Shown here one piece after another: positions 44,135 to 53,158 of a stretch of DNA of 64,000 nucleotides. How positions within the stretch are numbered: the stretch's first letter is position 1; every line of letters starts with the position of its first letter. This DNA comes from Rufibacter sediminis (GTDB taxonomy: Bacteria; Bacteroidota; Bacteroidia; Cytophagales; Hymenobacteraceae). Location of the stretch: contig NZ_JACOAF010000044.1 of NCBI RefSeq assembly GCF_014269285.1, forward strand, positions 370,058-434,057, in the 5' to 3' direction. The translations under genes and the position numbers were made by a program. A model generated the notes under the pieces. It searched no databases. It was given only the letters and a program-made list of their open reading frames with translations, and was not told the origin of the DNA.

Positions 44135-44432
44135 TCTATTTTTAAAGTTATATTATGCTGTTTGCTTGGCTTTGTTTTAGTCTCTAATTTTGAAACATGT
44201 AAAAGTAGAGAGAAATTGTACTCTTTATGATGGTTTCATTTAATACAGATACGGCTTATACGATAACTACATGATATAAACCCGCTTCTATCTTGGTCTA
44301 AATTGAAATTTAAAGGGTTGTTTGTTTAACGTCCCAGCCAAGCAATATGAAGTATGTGCGTTGAATTGCATTTTCCCCTCTTTAATAGGAATCTAATTAC
44401 AGGTGTAAGTATGCTTGCATACTGCTTTGTGA
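44135..44432. other. AT-rich gene-free stretch
   Basis: Nothing recognisable; part of the same AT-rich island as 43840-44630. Confidence 0.4.
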
Positions 44433-44615
44433 TTATTGTATATTGATTTTATCCTGTTCCTGGCAATTCTCTTTCTGCTTCTTGTCGCAGTTCTTGCGAG
44501 TGCTCTCCCTACGCTTTATTACCTCTAATTCTGCTAATGCTTTCTGTATTAGAGGTTGAAAGTCGCGCCCAAATTGTACTAAGTCCTGAAATGCCTCCCT
44601 GACTTGCCCATTCAT
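44433..44615 (-). CDS. Small hypothetical protein, charged
   Basis: 60-residue frame with helical, strongly charged composition (FQPLIQKALAELEVIKRRESTRKNCDKKQKENCQEQD). It begins 20 bp from the divergent glycosidase start. No family recognised; may be spurious. Confidence 0.3.
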   Translation of the reverse strand: MNGQVREAFQDLVQFGRDFQPLIQKALAELEVIKRRESTRKNCDKKQKENCQEQDKINIQ

Positions 44616-44634
44616 CTACCCTATACCACGCGCC

Positions 44635-47600
44635 ATGAACCCACTTAAACCCATTCTTTTAAGCTTATTAATTTTATTTTCCTGCCTAGTGCCCAGAAGT
44701 TCTCCTGCCCAGGCCGCTTCTGAGGTAAAACTGAAAGTCGTTTCCATTAAACCCTCCATCAATACCGGTACAAATTACTCTGCCTGGTTGGCGGAGGACC
44801 TGGACAAACTGGTGGAGACCAACTGGTCAGCCATCAACAAACAATACGTTGACGTTGTGTTGAAACTAGAGACCAGAAGTGCCATCTCCAGGGTTTCGCT
44901 CTTCGACCACGAAGGAATTTTCCGCAGCAACCCGGCTACCATTTACGCTTTAAACGGAACTGAGAGGATTAAGCTGGGGACGTTTAACGGGTCACGCTAT
45001 ATGGAGTGGGTAGATGTTAAATCAGGCAAACCGGTAGAAGCGGACGCCATCATCATCCGGAAGTACCTCAACAATATTCCGCAGAAGGTAAAAATCTACG
45101 GCAAGCCGCTGAAGGCCACCGGTAATGGGAATTCCGCAAAAACTCCCGCGGTGATCTCCTTTGCCGCGCTGCCCACCAAGACCTACGGTGATGCTGCCTT
45201 TAAGCTGACGGCCACCAGTACCAACACCAATCCGAACGCGCCAATCACCTTCACGTCCTCCAATACGGCCGTAGCAACGGTAGCCAATACTGCCCAGGGC
45301 TGGAAAGTGACCATCAAAGGTGCCGGCACCGCCAACATCATCGCGTCACAGCCAGCCTTCGGGAAATACGCCGCGGCAGTGAGCGTGAGCAGAGCATTGG
45401 TGGTGAGCCCTAAATCAGCCGTTATTACGTTTGCCGCTTTGCCCACCAAAAAAGTAGGCGATGCTCCTTTCTTCCTGACTGCCTCCAGCACCAACACCGC
45501 CACGCCAATCACGTTTACCTCCTCCAATACCGCCGTTGCCACCGTGGCGAAAACCACCAGCGGCTGGAAAGTAACCCTGATAGGAGCTGGTACCACTACA
45601 ATCAAAGCGTCACAGGCGGCAAGTAGCACGTATGCTGCCGCCCCCAGCGTCAGCCGAGCGCTGACAGTAACCTCACCTGCGCCTGTTGCGTCAGTGATTA
45701 CGTTTACCTCCCTTCCCGAAAAGAAATTTGGTGATGCTCCTTTCCTGTTAAAGGCCACCAGTACCAATACTGCCACGCCCGTTACATTTACCTCTTCCAA
45801 CACTGGGGTGGTTTCTGTGGCCAACACCAGCACCGGCTGGAAAGCAACCATCGTGGGCGTGGGTATCGCTACCATCACCGCGAAACAAGCAGCCGGCAAC
45901 GGCTATGCCGAGGCTACTTCGGTGAGCCGCTCCCAGGTGGTTTCTGCTCAGCCGGCCGTTATTTCTTTTGCGGCTCTGCCCGCCAAGAAAGTAGGCGATG
46001 CGCCGTTTATGCTACAGGCCACCAGTACCAATACTGCCACGCCTGTCACCTTTACCTCTTCTAATCCAGCAGTGGCCACCGTCACCAAGACGACCGAAGG
46101 CTGGAAAGCCACTATCCTGAAAGCCGGTACTACAACCATCATTGCCGCGCAGGCTGCCGGCGGAAATTATGCTGCCGCGGCGAGTGTGAGCCGTTCCCTG
46201 GTGGTGAGTGAGGTAACGGCAGTACCAACAGTGCCATCAGTAATTACTTTCGCGGCCTTGCCCGCGAAGAAAGAAGGGGACGTGCCTTTCGCGTTAACGG
46301 CTACCAGCACCAATACCGTAACACCTATCACGTTCACGTCCTCTAACCCGGCGGTAGTTACTGTAGCCAATACTTCTGCCGGCTGGAAAGCTACCGTAGT
46401 AGGAGCGGGGACCGCTAGCATCACGGCTTCTCAAATAGCCGGCAACAACTACGCCGCCGCTGCGCCGGTAAGCCGGACCTTGACGGTGAGTTCTGACATC
46501 AATGAAGTGAAACCTCCCAACAACGGACCTGTAGTGCAGGGCGAGATTCCGTACAAAGCCTATTGGGGGTACCACAAAGACAAAAGCAACCAGAGCATTG
46601 ACAAACTGTTCAACGGCGTGATCAATGAGACAGTGCACATGGGTACTTCTGAGCTTTTGCCCGAGGCAGACATCGTGCTCAACTTCCCAGACCAAATGGA
46701 GGTGGAGTTGCAGAAGATCAGTTTCTTTGACGGCCAGGGCTCTATCCCCGCCGGGTTTGAAGTGAAATTCATCTACGTGGAGAAAGGAACCGGCCGCGAG
46801 ATTGCCGGTCCGTTGTACAACGGCAGCCGGTATAACTTCTGGATTGACCACGCCATTACCACGCCTATCAAGGTAAGTGCGGTGATCCTGCGCAAGAAGA
46901 AAGGCGTACGATTGCCAGACGAGATCAAATTCTACGGGAAGTACAAGCCGTACACGCCACCAACCTTCACCAAGCCGGCGTATCCGCTGAAGCGGATGCT
47001 GGGTATCAACACCTATCCGTCAGATAACACCAGTACCATCCCTGAGCGATTGGTGCAGAAAATCAATGCCATTGCGCCGTACCACGTAGTGAGAGACTAT
47101 GTAGACTGGGGCGTTCTGGAAACCAACATGGAAGGCGAGTATGCTTTCCAGCCCACCATGAAAGGGAACTGGAAGATGGACGATATCTACGCCCGCCACA
47201 AAGCCAACGGCAAAGAAGTGCTGGTGTGCTTAAAGAACATTCCCGGCTGGATGCTGTCCACCTACCCGGCCGCCATCAGAGACGCTGAAAACGCACCCAT
47301 GCCGTACAAGAGCAGCTATACTACCGTCACCAGCTCCGGTACCAACTACTTCAACGAGCAGTACACCGCCGACAAGCAGAAGCCTGCCTCTTACGTGAAA
47401 GCAGCCAAGCTGGCCTTTCAGTTTGCCGCCCGCTACGGTTCCAACACCAACGTGAACCCCGCCCTGGTAAAAACCAAGAGCACCGTGAAGATAGGTTTGA
47501 ACCTGATTTCCAAAATGGAGGCCAATAACGAGCCAGACCGCCACTGGAAAGGCCGTCAGGCCAACCAGACCAGCGATGAGTACGCCGCTTACCTGAGCGC

Positions 47601-48816
47601 CTTCTATGACGGACACATGGGCACCCTGGGCGCCGATGTAGGCGTAAAGCAAGCTGACCCGAACATGAAAGTGGTGTGTGCCGGTATCGCTTCTACCAAA
47701 ACCGCCTTCTACCAAGGCATCATCGACTGGTGCAAGAAAAACAGAGGATACCTGCCCAACGGGAAAGTCAACCTGTGCTTTGACGAGATCAACTACCATG
47801 CCTACAACAACAACTATGACGGCGAGCAGTACGCGAACGGTAGCCGGGTAGGGGTAGCCCCGGAGCTTTCTTTGGCACCTCTGAACATCAACAATTTCCA
47901 CCAGATCAACCGCGAGTTCATTGGCGACGGCGATATGCCCATCATCATCACCGAGACGGGGTATGACTGGAACAGCACCACCCAGGGAACCAAAGTGATC
48001 GGTAGCAAAGATAAGTTCCAGGTGCAGGGCGACTGGATTCTGAGAAGCTCGCTGGAATATGCCATGGCCGGTCTGTCTGGTCTGTATTTCTACCAGCTGT
48101 ATGATGACCCATCCGGTTCCATCACCAACACCACTCAGTACGCCACCAGCGGACACGTAGACCGCGAGACCTTCGTGCGCAGACCCGCCGCCGATTACAT
48201 GGCCCAGGTTTGGAAGCATTTCGGAGATTTCGTTCCGGTGGAGCGCCTGAGCAAAGACCCTAGAATTGACAAGTACCGAGATGACAAAGGCCAGAACATG
48301 TACGCCGCCTGGATTCCGGATGAGAAAGACCGTCGCAGCGATTACACCCTGAGCCTGGGCACCGACTCCGCGAACGTGTACTATACCCGCATCGGGAGAG
48401 ATTCCATGGAGGTGGTCAAAGTGAAGACCGTCGGCGGGAAGCTGAAGGTCACCGTCTCTGAGACGCCTATCTTTATTGTCGCCACCGGTCAGCCGGTCAT
48501 CACAACTCTCAACGCGGTAAACACCCAGGCTGCCATCGCGCCGCAACTGGCCGTGGAAACCAGGCTGAACGTCTATCCGAATCCGTTCACCCAGAACACC
48601 ACCCTTGAGTTTGTAGCGGCCGAGAGCGGAGACGCTGTGGTGGATATCTTTGATGCGCAGGGTAAGTTGATCAAACACCTCTTCGTGGGCAAAGCTGAGA
48701 GTGGTGTCACCCAGGCTCTGCAGTTCAATGGAACAGGCCTGCCCGGTGGCGTGTACATCGCCCGCTTCACCACGGGCAAGCAGACTGTCACCAAGAAACT
48801 TTTACTTATCAACTAA
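44635..48816 (+). CDS. Secreted modular GH-A-clan-like glycosidase, T9SS
   Basis: 1393 residues. Order: signal peptide (1-26); a discoidin-like module ending VKIYGKPL (about 27-165); five tandem repeats of 88-94 residues (start at 173, 263, 354, 442, 536; each opens VI-T/S-F and has TFTSSN and GWK-T); a second discoidin-like module ending IKFYGKYKP (about 636-776); a catalytic TIM-barrel-like domain (about 783-1240) with NEP (acid/base candidate Glu966) and TETG (nucleophile candidate Glu1107); a T9SS sorting domain from VYPNPF (1313) to the end. Probably a cell-surface or secreted polysaccharide hydrolase; the substrate cannot be told. Confidence 0.85.
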   Translation: MNPLKPILLSLLILFSCLVPRSSPAQAASEVKLKVVSIKPSINTGTNYSAWLAEDLDKLVETNWSAINKQYVDVVLKLETRSAISRVSLFDHEGIFRSNPATIYALNGTERIKLGTFNGSRYMEWVDVKSGKPVEADAIIIRKYLNNIPQKVKIYGKPLKATGNGNSAKTPAVISFAALPTKTYGDAAFKLTATSTNTNPNAPITFTSSNTAVATVANTAQGWKVTIKGAGTANIIASQPAFGKYAAAVSVSRALVVSPKSAVITFAALPTKKVGDAPFFLTASSTNTATPITFTSSNTAVATVAKTTSGWKVTLIGAGTTTIKASQAASSTYAAAPSVSRALTVTSPAPVASVITFTSLPEKKFGDAPFLLKATSTNTATPVTFTSSNTGVVSVANTSTGWKATIVGVGIATITAKQAAGNGYAEATSVSRSQVVSAQPAVISFAALPAKKVGDAPFMLQATSTNTATPVTFTSSNPAVATVTKTTEGWKATILKAGTTTIIAAQAAGGNYAAAASVSRSLVVSEVTAVPTVPSVITFAALPAKKEGDVPFALTATSTNTVTPITFTSSNPAVVTVANTSAGWKATVVGAGTASITASQIAGNNYAAAAPVSRTLTVSSDINEVKPPNNGPVVQGEIPYKAYWGYHKDKSNQSIDKLFNGVINETVHMGTSELLPEADIVLNFPDQMEVELQKISFFDGQGSIPAGFEVKFIYVEKGTGREIAGPLYNGSRYNFWIDHAITTPIKVSAVILRKKKGVRLPDEIKFYGKYKPYTPPTFTKPAYPLKRMLGINTYPSDNTSTIPERLVQKINAIAPYHVVRDYVDWGVLETNMEGEYAFQPTMKGNWKMDDIYARHKANGKEVLVCLKNIPGWMLSTYPAAIRDAENAPMPYKSSYTTVTSSGTNYFNEQYTADKQKPASYVKAAKLAFQFAARYGSNTNVNPALVKTKSTVKIGLNLISKMEANNEPDRHWKGRQANQTSDEYAAYLSAFYDGHMGTLGADVGVKQADPNMKVVCAGIASTKTAFYQGIIDWCKKNRGYLPNGKVNLCFDEINYHAYNNNYDGEQYANGSRVGVAPELSLAPLNINNFHQINREFIGDGDMPIIITETGYDWNSTTQGTKVIGSKDKFQVQGDWILRSSLEYAMAGLSGLYFYQLYDDPSGSITNTTQYATSGHVDRETFVRRPAADYMAQVWKHFGDFVPVERLSKDPRIDKYRDDKGQNMYAAWIPDEKDRRSDYTLSLGTDSANVYYTRIGRDSMEVVKVKTVGGKLKVTVSETPIFIVATGQPVITTLNAVNTQAAIAPQLAVETRLNVYPNPFTQNTTLEFVAAESGDAVVDIFDAQGKLIKHLFVGKAESGVTQALQFNGTGLPGGVYIARFTTGKQTVTKKLLLIN
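45151..46500 (+). repeat. Five tandem Ig-like repeats within the glycosidase gene
   Basis: About 264-282-bp units starting at 45151, 45421, 45694, 45958 and 46240. Each encodes V-I-T/S-F-AALP-K-GD-PF and TFTSSN-AV-TV motifs. High similarity (for example ACCAGTACCAATACTGCCAC shared by units) makes this a likely recombination and assembly trouble spot. Confidence 0.85.
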
Positions 48817-48830
48817 GCTATTTGAAGTTC

Positions 48831-48861
48831 AAAGCCCCTGGGGAACGTTCCCCGGGGCTTT
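48831..48861 (+). terminator. Terminator after the glycosidase gene
   Basis: AAAGCCCC then GGGGAACGTTCCCC then GGGGCTTT, a palindrome with one bulged T; 15 bp after the stop. Confidence 0.78.
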
Positions 48862-48944
48862 ACTTTACGGCTGGACACAGCGCTTTTATTCGGTCAGAAG
48901 TCCGGCCGCCCTACCCAACAAAATTGAAGAGCGAGACAACTGCT

Positions 48945-48980
48945 GTTTTAGGGCCGTTTTCGCAAAATCGGCTTAAAAAA
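48945..48980. repeat. 36-bp palindromic repeat
   Basis: Copy between the glycosidase and the next (convergent) gene. Arms GTTTTAGGGCCGTTTTC and CAAAATCGGCTTAAAAAA; the right end merges with a terminator stem. Confidence 0.8.
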
Positions 48981-49021
48981 GAAATCCCTCACTGGAAACG
49001 TCCAGTGAGGGATTTCTTTTT
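48976..49021 (-). terminator. Terminator after the epimerase gene
   Basis: A 21-bp perfect stem (48976-48996 with 49001-49021; core GAAATCCCTCACTGGA) with a 4-nt loop and T5 tails both ways; 14 bp past the stop of the 49036 gene. Confidence 0.88.
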
Positions 49022-49035
49022 AGGTGAAAGCCTGA

Positions 49036-49950
49036 TTAGCTGTTCTTGTCATACAAAGACTCCAGGGCCTCCTGCAGTTCATTGTACTCAAAGGTGAAGC
49101 CGGTCTGCAGCACTTTGGTGGCGCTCACGCGGGAACTGTTCAAGACAATCTCGCTCATCTCGCCTAACATGAGCTTCAGCCCGAAGGCGGGGACGTTGGG
49201 GAACACCATGGGGCGTTGCATCACCTTGGCCAGGTTGCGCGTGAGTTGCTCGTTGGTGGCTGGGTTGGGCGCCACGGCATTGTACACCCCTTGCATCTGG
49301 CGGTCTTCAATGGCTTTGATGCACAGGCGGCACAAATCATCAATGTGAATCCAGGACATGTACTGCTTGCCAGAACCCAGCGGCGAGCCGGCCATCATTT
49401 TAATGGGCTTGGCTATCTGCGGCAGGGCTCCGCCTTTGTTACTCAGCACAATGCCAATCCTGAAAATAACGGTTCTGATGCCCAGGTGATGCACTTGCCA
49501 AGAGGCGTCTTCCCAATGTTTGCAGACCTCGGCCAGGAAATCTGAGCCGTAGGTGCTTTCCTCCATCATAAGCCGGTCACCGGAGTTGCCGTAGATGCCT
49601 ACCGCCGAGGAGGCCAGAAAGCCTTTCACGTGGTGGGTTGATTTCTCCAGATAATGGCAGAGCAGGTTGGTGGAAAGAATGCGGCTGTTCAGGATCTCCT
49701 TTTTACGGGCTGCCGTCCATTTCTCCCCGGAAACGCTGGTGCCGGCCAGGTTGATGATGTAGTCGGCGTAGCGGATGGCGTTCTCATCAATGTAGCCTTT
49801 CTGCACATCCCACTTAAAGGTTTTGTAACGGGCGTATTTGTCCGGGGTGCGGCTGAGGTGGGCTACTTCATAGCCACTGTCAATCAACATCTCTGACAGG
49901 CGTGTTCCCAGTAAACCGGTGCCCCCGGCAATCAATATCTTCTCTGACAT
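49036..49950 (-). CDS. TIGR01777-family NAD-dependent epimerase
   Basis: An extended SDR-like protein. ATG 49950 (MSEKILIAGGTGLLG) gives 304 residues; the ATG at 49998 adds 16 unlikely ones. Rossmann motif GGTGLLG is near the N-terminus, catalytic-type region SSAVGIYGNSGD follows, and the C-terminal DUF1731 part has PVSAT-like V-SATKVLQTGF. Homologues include cell-division inhibitor SulA-named proteins; the true reaction is unknown. Confidence 0.9.
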   Translation of the reverse strand: MSEKILIAGGTGLLGTRLSEMLIDSGYEVAHLSRTPDKYARYKTFKWDVQKGYIDENAIRYADYIINLAGTSVSGEKWTAARKKEILNSRILSTNLLCHYLEKSTHHVKGFLASSAVGIYGNSGDRLMMEESTYGSDFLAEVCKHWEDASWQVHHLGIRTVIFRIGIVLSNKGGALPQIAKPIKMMAGSPLGSGKQYMSWIHIDDLCRLCIKAIEDRQMQGVYNAVAPNPATNEQLTRNLAKVMQRPMVFPNVPAFGLKLMLGEMSEIVLNSSRVSATKVLQTGFTFEYNELQEALESLYDKNS

Positions 49951-50093
49951 GTTGCGTTCTCTACAGTCTAGGCCAGACCTGCTTATACGACGATGCATAA
50001 AATTAGGTAAGGCCGCTACTTATTGGCAAAGTAGTGAGGTGGAAACACCGTGTGAGCCTGAAAAATTCATCTTTCGGGTTAGAAGTTAGCAGG

Positions 50094-50759
50094 TTACCCA
50101 TTGCGCCGGATGGCCTGTAAAAACTCCATTCTATAAGCGTCCTGCTCAAACAAACCAGAGTACTCAGAAGTGATGGTGCTGCTGCTCACATCGTTCACGC
50201 CGCGGCTCATCACGCACAGGTGATCGGCTTCAATGAGCACGGCCACGTTGTCAGATTTGAGGACGTCACGCAGTTCCTGGGCAATCTGGCGGGTAAGGCG
50301 CTCCTGCACCTGCGGGCGGCGGCCGAAGTACTGCACAATGCGGTTCAGCTTAGACAGGCCAATCACGTGCCCTTCTGGGATGTAGGCCACGTGGGCCTTG
50401 CCGATGATGGGTACAAAATGGTGTTCGCAGCTGGAGTAAAGGGTGATGTCCCGCTCTACCAGCATCTGGCGGTAACCGTATTTGTTTTCGAACAGGCGGG
50501 CCACCGGGCGGTTCTCGGGGTTGAGGCCGTCAAAGATCTCTTTCACGTACATCTTGGCTACCCGGCGCGGCGTGCCCTTGAGGCTGTCGTCTTCCAGGTC
50601 CAGGCCCAGCAGCTGCATGATCTCCCGGAAGTGGTGGGCAATGCCGTCAATTTTCTGCTCATCTGTGAGGTCAAACGCGTCTGCGCGCAGGGGCGTGTCT
50701 AATGAACCGGCCACGTGCTCTTCTGCGGGATCTTCCTCGTTCCAATCCCTTCTATCCAT
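50094..50759 (-). CDS. folE: GTP cyclohydrolase I
   Basis: Opens GTP to 7,8-dihydroneopterin triphosphate, first step of folate and queuosine precursors. ATG 50759 gives 221 residues; an upstream ATG at 50810 is less likely. Zinc ligands are in YSSCEHHFVP and LCVMSRGVN; the active-site HxxP and GKAHVAYIPEGHVIGLSKL are intact. The gene overlaps the queD stop by 8 bp, so translation is coupled. Confidence 0.94.
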   Translation of the reverse strand: MDRRDWNEEDPAEEHVAGSLDTPLRADAFDLTDEQKIDGIAHHFREIMQLLGLDLEDDSLKGTPRRVAKMYVKEIFDGLNPENRPVARLFENKYGYRQMLVERDITLYSSCEHHFVPIIGKAHVAYIPEGHVIGLSKLNRIVQYFGRRPQVQERLTRQIAQELRDVLKSDNVAVLIEADHLCVMSRGVNDVSSSTITSEYSGLFEQDAYRMEFLQAIRRNG

Positions 50760-51159
50760 GGTATTCAACAAAGTTTCTTTCGGTTTCAAATAAAGTGAGG
50801 GACAACGCAAGGTTCTCTGGGAGGTGGGGGCGTAAGCGCTGCCAGATCACTACGGCGATATTCTCGGCGGTGGGGTTTAGGTGCTGAAACTCCTGGGTGT
50901 CCAAATTCAGGTTTTTGTGGTCAAATTTATTTAAAATTTCTGCTTTTATCAGAAGACTCAGCTTTTTCATGTCATAGACATAGCCGGTGTCCTGGTCCAC
51001 GGGCCCGGTCAGCTTCACAATGAGCGTGTAGTTGTGGCCGTGGAAATTGGGGTTGTTGCACAGCCCGAACACGTTTTGGTTCTGCTCCTCAGACCAGTTA
51101 GGGTTGTGGAGCCGGTGGGCGGCGTTGAAATTTTCTTTTCGGCAGACGGTCACATTCAT
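50752..51159 (-). CDS. queD: 6-carboxy-tetrahydropterin synthase / PTPS
   Basis: Converts dihydroneopterin triphosphate (the FolE product) toward queuosine. The 135 residues have zinc ligands in FNAAHRLHNPN and NFHGHNY, and a cysteine at GLCNNPNFHGHNY as in QueD. Adjacent and overlapping folE, giving a substrate-product pair. Could also act as a PTPS-type enzyme. Confidence 0.9.
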   Translation of the reverse strand: MNVTVCRKENFNAAHRLHNPNWSEEQNQNVFGLCNNPNFHGHNYTLIVKLTGPVDQDTGYVYDMKKLSLLIKAEILNKFDHKNLNLDTQEFQHLNPTAENIAVVIWQRLRPHLPENLALSLTLFETERNFVEYHG

Positions 51160-51302
51160 AAGGCAGAAAACAGGAGTAGGGGCAATTTAGTTTTCATTTG
51201 GGGTATTACTACTATACGGTCTCCGGATAAATTTGCCGCAAGAGGTGAGCCGCTGCGGGTAAAAGCGTTAATTTTGGGGCTTACAATCTGAAAGTTCTAG
51301 AC

Positions 51303-52061
51303 ATGGAAAGCACACGTACGCGGGTAGCGGCAGTGGCACTGCTGCTGCTGGTTTGGGGAATGGCGACTTCGGCCTGGGCGCAACGCTCAGCGGTAGAGGA
51401 AACCGAGGTAGAGGTAAACGGCATCAGCCGCAAAGGCCAGCGCATCATCATCCAGCTGGACAGCAAAACGGTGGAAAAAGCGTGGGCCAGTTACCTGAAA
51501 GAGAAATCTGGTGGGGCGGTGAAAGGGCCTTCCCTTCTGCCCTCGCTCAAGGCCCAGGCCGGCAAAGGCATCTACACCGTGGAGAAAGGCCAGATAGACA
51601 CCATCAGCGCTAACCCCATGCGCATTGTCTCCAAAGTGGAAGCCACGGAGCAAGGCACCCAGTTGTGGTGGTCGCTGGACTTTGGCAATGCTTACCTGAG
51701 CAAAAAAGACACGCCCAAAGAGTGGGCCAGCGGCGTGTCATTGCTGCAGCAGTTTGCCCGCAATCTTTACAAGCAAGACATTCAGCAACAGATCAACGAT
51801 GCCGAGATGGTGGTAGTCAACACCCAGGTGAAAGCCGATTTAGTGGTGCGCGAAGCCAACGAGATCCAGAGCAGAATCACCAAAAACCAGCTGAAGAAAC
51901 TGGAACTGGAAGCCGCCCTGGCCGCCAATGCCAAAGAACTGGAGCAGCTGAACAAAGAAGTGCAAGCCAACCAGAAACAGCAGGAGGCCAACAAGGCCGA
52001 GTTGGTGAACATGCGCCGTGCCGTGGAGCTGGTGAAAGCGAAAATGGACAAGATAGACTAA
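51303..52061 (+). CDS. Exported hypothetical coiled-coil protein
   Basis: 252 residues with a signal peptide (VAAVALLLLVWGMATSAWAQ). Residues about 30-140 are mixed beta; the end (about 160-250) is a long heptad-like coiled coil (LKKLELEAALAANAKELEQLNKEVQANQKQQEANK). Unrecognised family. Periplasmic or surface, likely oligomeric. Divergent from queD; ended by a terminator at 52087. Confidence 0.75.
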   Translation: MESTRTRVAAVALLLLVWGMATSAWAQRSAVEETEVEVNGISRKGQRIIIQLDSKTVEKAWASYLKEKSGGAVKGPSLLPSLKAQAGKGIYTVEKGQIDTISANPMRIVSKVEATEQGTQLWWSLDFGNAYLSKKDTPKEWASGVSLLQQFARNLYKQDIQQQINDAEMVVVNTQVKADLVVREANEIQSRITKNQLKKLELEAALAANAKELEQLNKEVQANQKQQEANKAELVNMRRAVELVKAKMDKID

Positions 52062-52086
52062 GCACCTTTCCTCCACCAAAACAGCA

Positions 52087-52115
52087 GGGCCCGATGTGAT
52101 TATCACATCGGGCCC
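52087..52115 (+). terminator. Terminator after the coiled-coil gene
   Basis: A 13-bp perfect stem GGGCCCGATGTGA (52087-52099) and TCACATCGGGCCC (52103-52115) with a TTTTAATTAT tail. Confidence 0.85.
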
Positions 52116-52240
52116 TTTTAATTATACAAAGTGTCTTTAGATGTTAATATCAAAGGATGCTACCGTTGCCAACTCTTGGGTTACCAGTGAGGCACCCATG
52201 GTCTACCTCTGAAAAGTTCGTGGCCAAGCAAGGGTTTTGT

Positions 52241-52256
52241 CTATGCCTTGCTAGCA
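52241..52256 (-). other. Degenerate attC half-site (site A)
   Basis: TATGCCTTGCTAGCA matches the corresponding end of site D (TATGCCTTGTTAGCT) apart from the changed core. The opposite half is not recognisable. It lies 8 bp past the nucleotidyltransferase stop and would be the last, broken attC of the array. Confidence 0.6.
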
Positions 52257-52263
52257 CATGCCT

Positions 52264-53046
52264 TTATTTTCCCCGAGACTCAATTGCTTCAAAATATTCC
52301 ATCACCCTTCTTTCTGTCTCTTTTTGGAGGTTGATACCTTCAAAAAGAGACGTTCTTAACGTCCGATAAAGGGCAACGGCATGTTGTAAGCTATCCAGTA
52401 ACGCTTGCCGCTCATATACCGGGATGGTTTGTTTAAGTTGGGCCAGGTCTTCTGGATTGAGTTCGCGTTCTACTTTTCTCACCCCTCGGGGCAGATTTCC
52501 GTTTTTGATATGCAGTAAAGGACCGAATACAACCATTCTCAGGAACCCTAAGAAATCAAACGCTTCCAGATATTCACCCCGACCAATTTTTACTAATGCG
52601 TAATGAACCCAAATCCAGAAACGGTCTTCTATCCATTGATAATCTGGGTAGGGATACTTGGCAGTGGAGTTATTTAATGCATCTTGAAGTTGACCGTCTG
52701 TGTCCAATAATAGAATAGGTGTTTCAACCCGTGAATGGAATTCAGCGATTGTTAGAAATTTAATGTCCACATGAAGTAAGGGATTATCATAAAGGCAGAT
52801 TAAAACCCTGGGCTCACCCACGTGTTCTCCTGTAAACCCAGACAAAAGCGTGCCTAATTTCTTTGCATAGTCCAGCATTGCTCCTTTACGCTCTGAAATT
52901 TTCTCTCTGGTGACAAGAATGAGGTCAAGGTCAGAAAACTCATCCATCTCATTGGTCAGCCAAGAACCGCCCACCGCTAAGCCGATAACATCTTTATCAG
53001 TTTCAAGGATTTTCCTGGCTCGGTCCGCAAACTCAATTTGTATCAT
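52264..53046 (-). CDS. Nucleotidyltransferase-domain protein, cassette gene
   Basis: 260 residues. The N-terminal nucleotidyltransferase fold has the GS...DxD motif: GLAVGGSWLTNEMDEFSDLDLILV (residues about 22-45) and HVDIKFL for the third Asp. The C-terminal part is helical and unrecognised, resembling the aminoglycoside-adenylyltransferase-like proteins. Such a gene may add a nucleotide to a drug, protein or RNA; the substrate is unknown. Cassette gene at the low-coordinate end of the array. Confidence 0.75.
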   Translation of the reverse strand: MIQIEFADRARKILETDKDVIGLAVGGSWLTNEMDEFSDLDLILVTREKISERKGAMLDYAKKLGTLLSGFTGEHVGEPRVLICLYDNPLLHVDIKFLTIAEFHSRVETPILLLDTDGQLQDALNNSTAKYPYPDYQWIEDRFWIWVHYALVKIGRGEYLEAFDFLGFLRMVVFGPLLHIKNGNLPRGVRKVERELNPEDLAQLKQTIPVYERQALLDSLQHAVALYRTLRTSLFEGINLQKETERRVMEYFEAIESRGK

Positions 53047-53081
53047 GGTGTTATTCGCTTTTTTTCTTTGTGTAAGCGTGT

Positions 53082-53148
53082 TGCTAACGGGAAGGCTGAA
53101 CGACGGGCGAGGCCATTGCCTGAAGCAGCCGTTTACACGTGGTTGCGC
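53082..53148 (-). other. attC-like recombination site B
   Basis: Cores TGCTAAC (minus strand GTTAGCA) at 53082 and GTTGCGC at 53142 enclose GGGCGAGGCC, which also occurs in site D. Internal pairing is weak. Lies 11 bp beyond the DUF4272 stop. Confidence 0.65.
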
Positions 53149-53158
53149 AAGTTGTTCA

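Noticed and set aside
47230-48678. Long open frame of 482 codons antisense to the glycosidase gene
   Set aside because: It mirrors the third-position bias of the real gene on the other strand, has no start context and no family resemblance.
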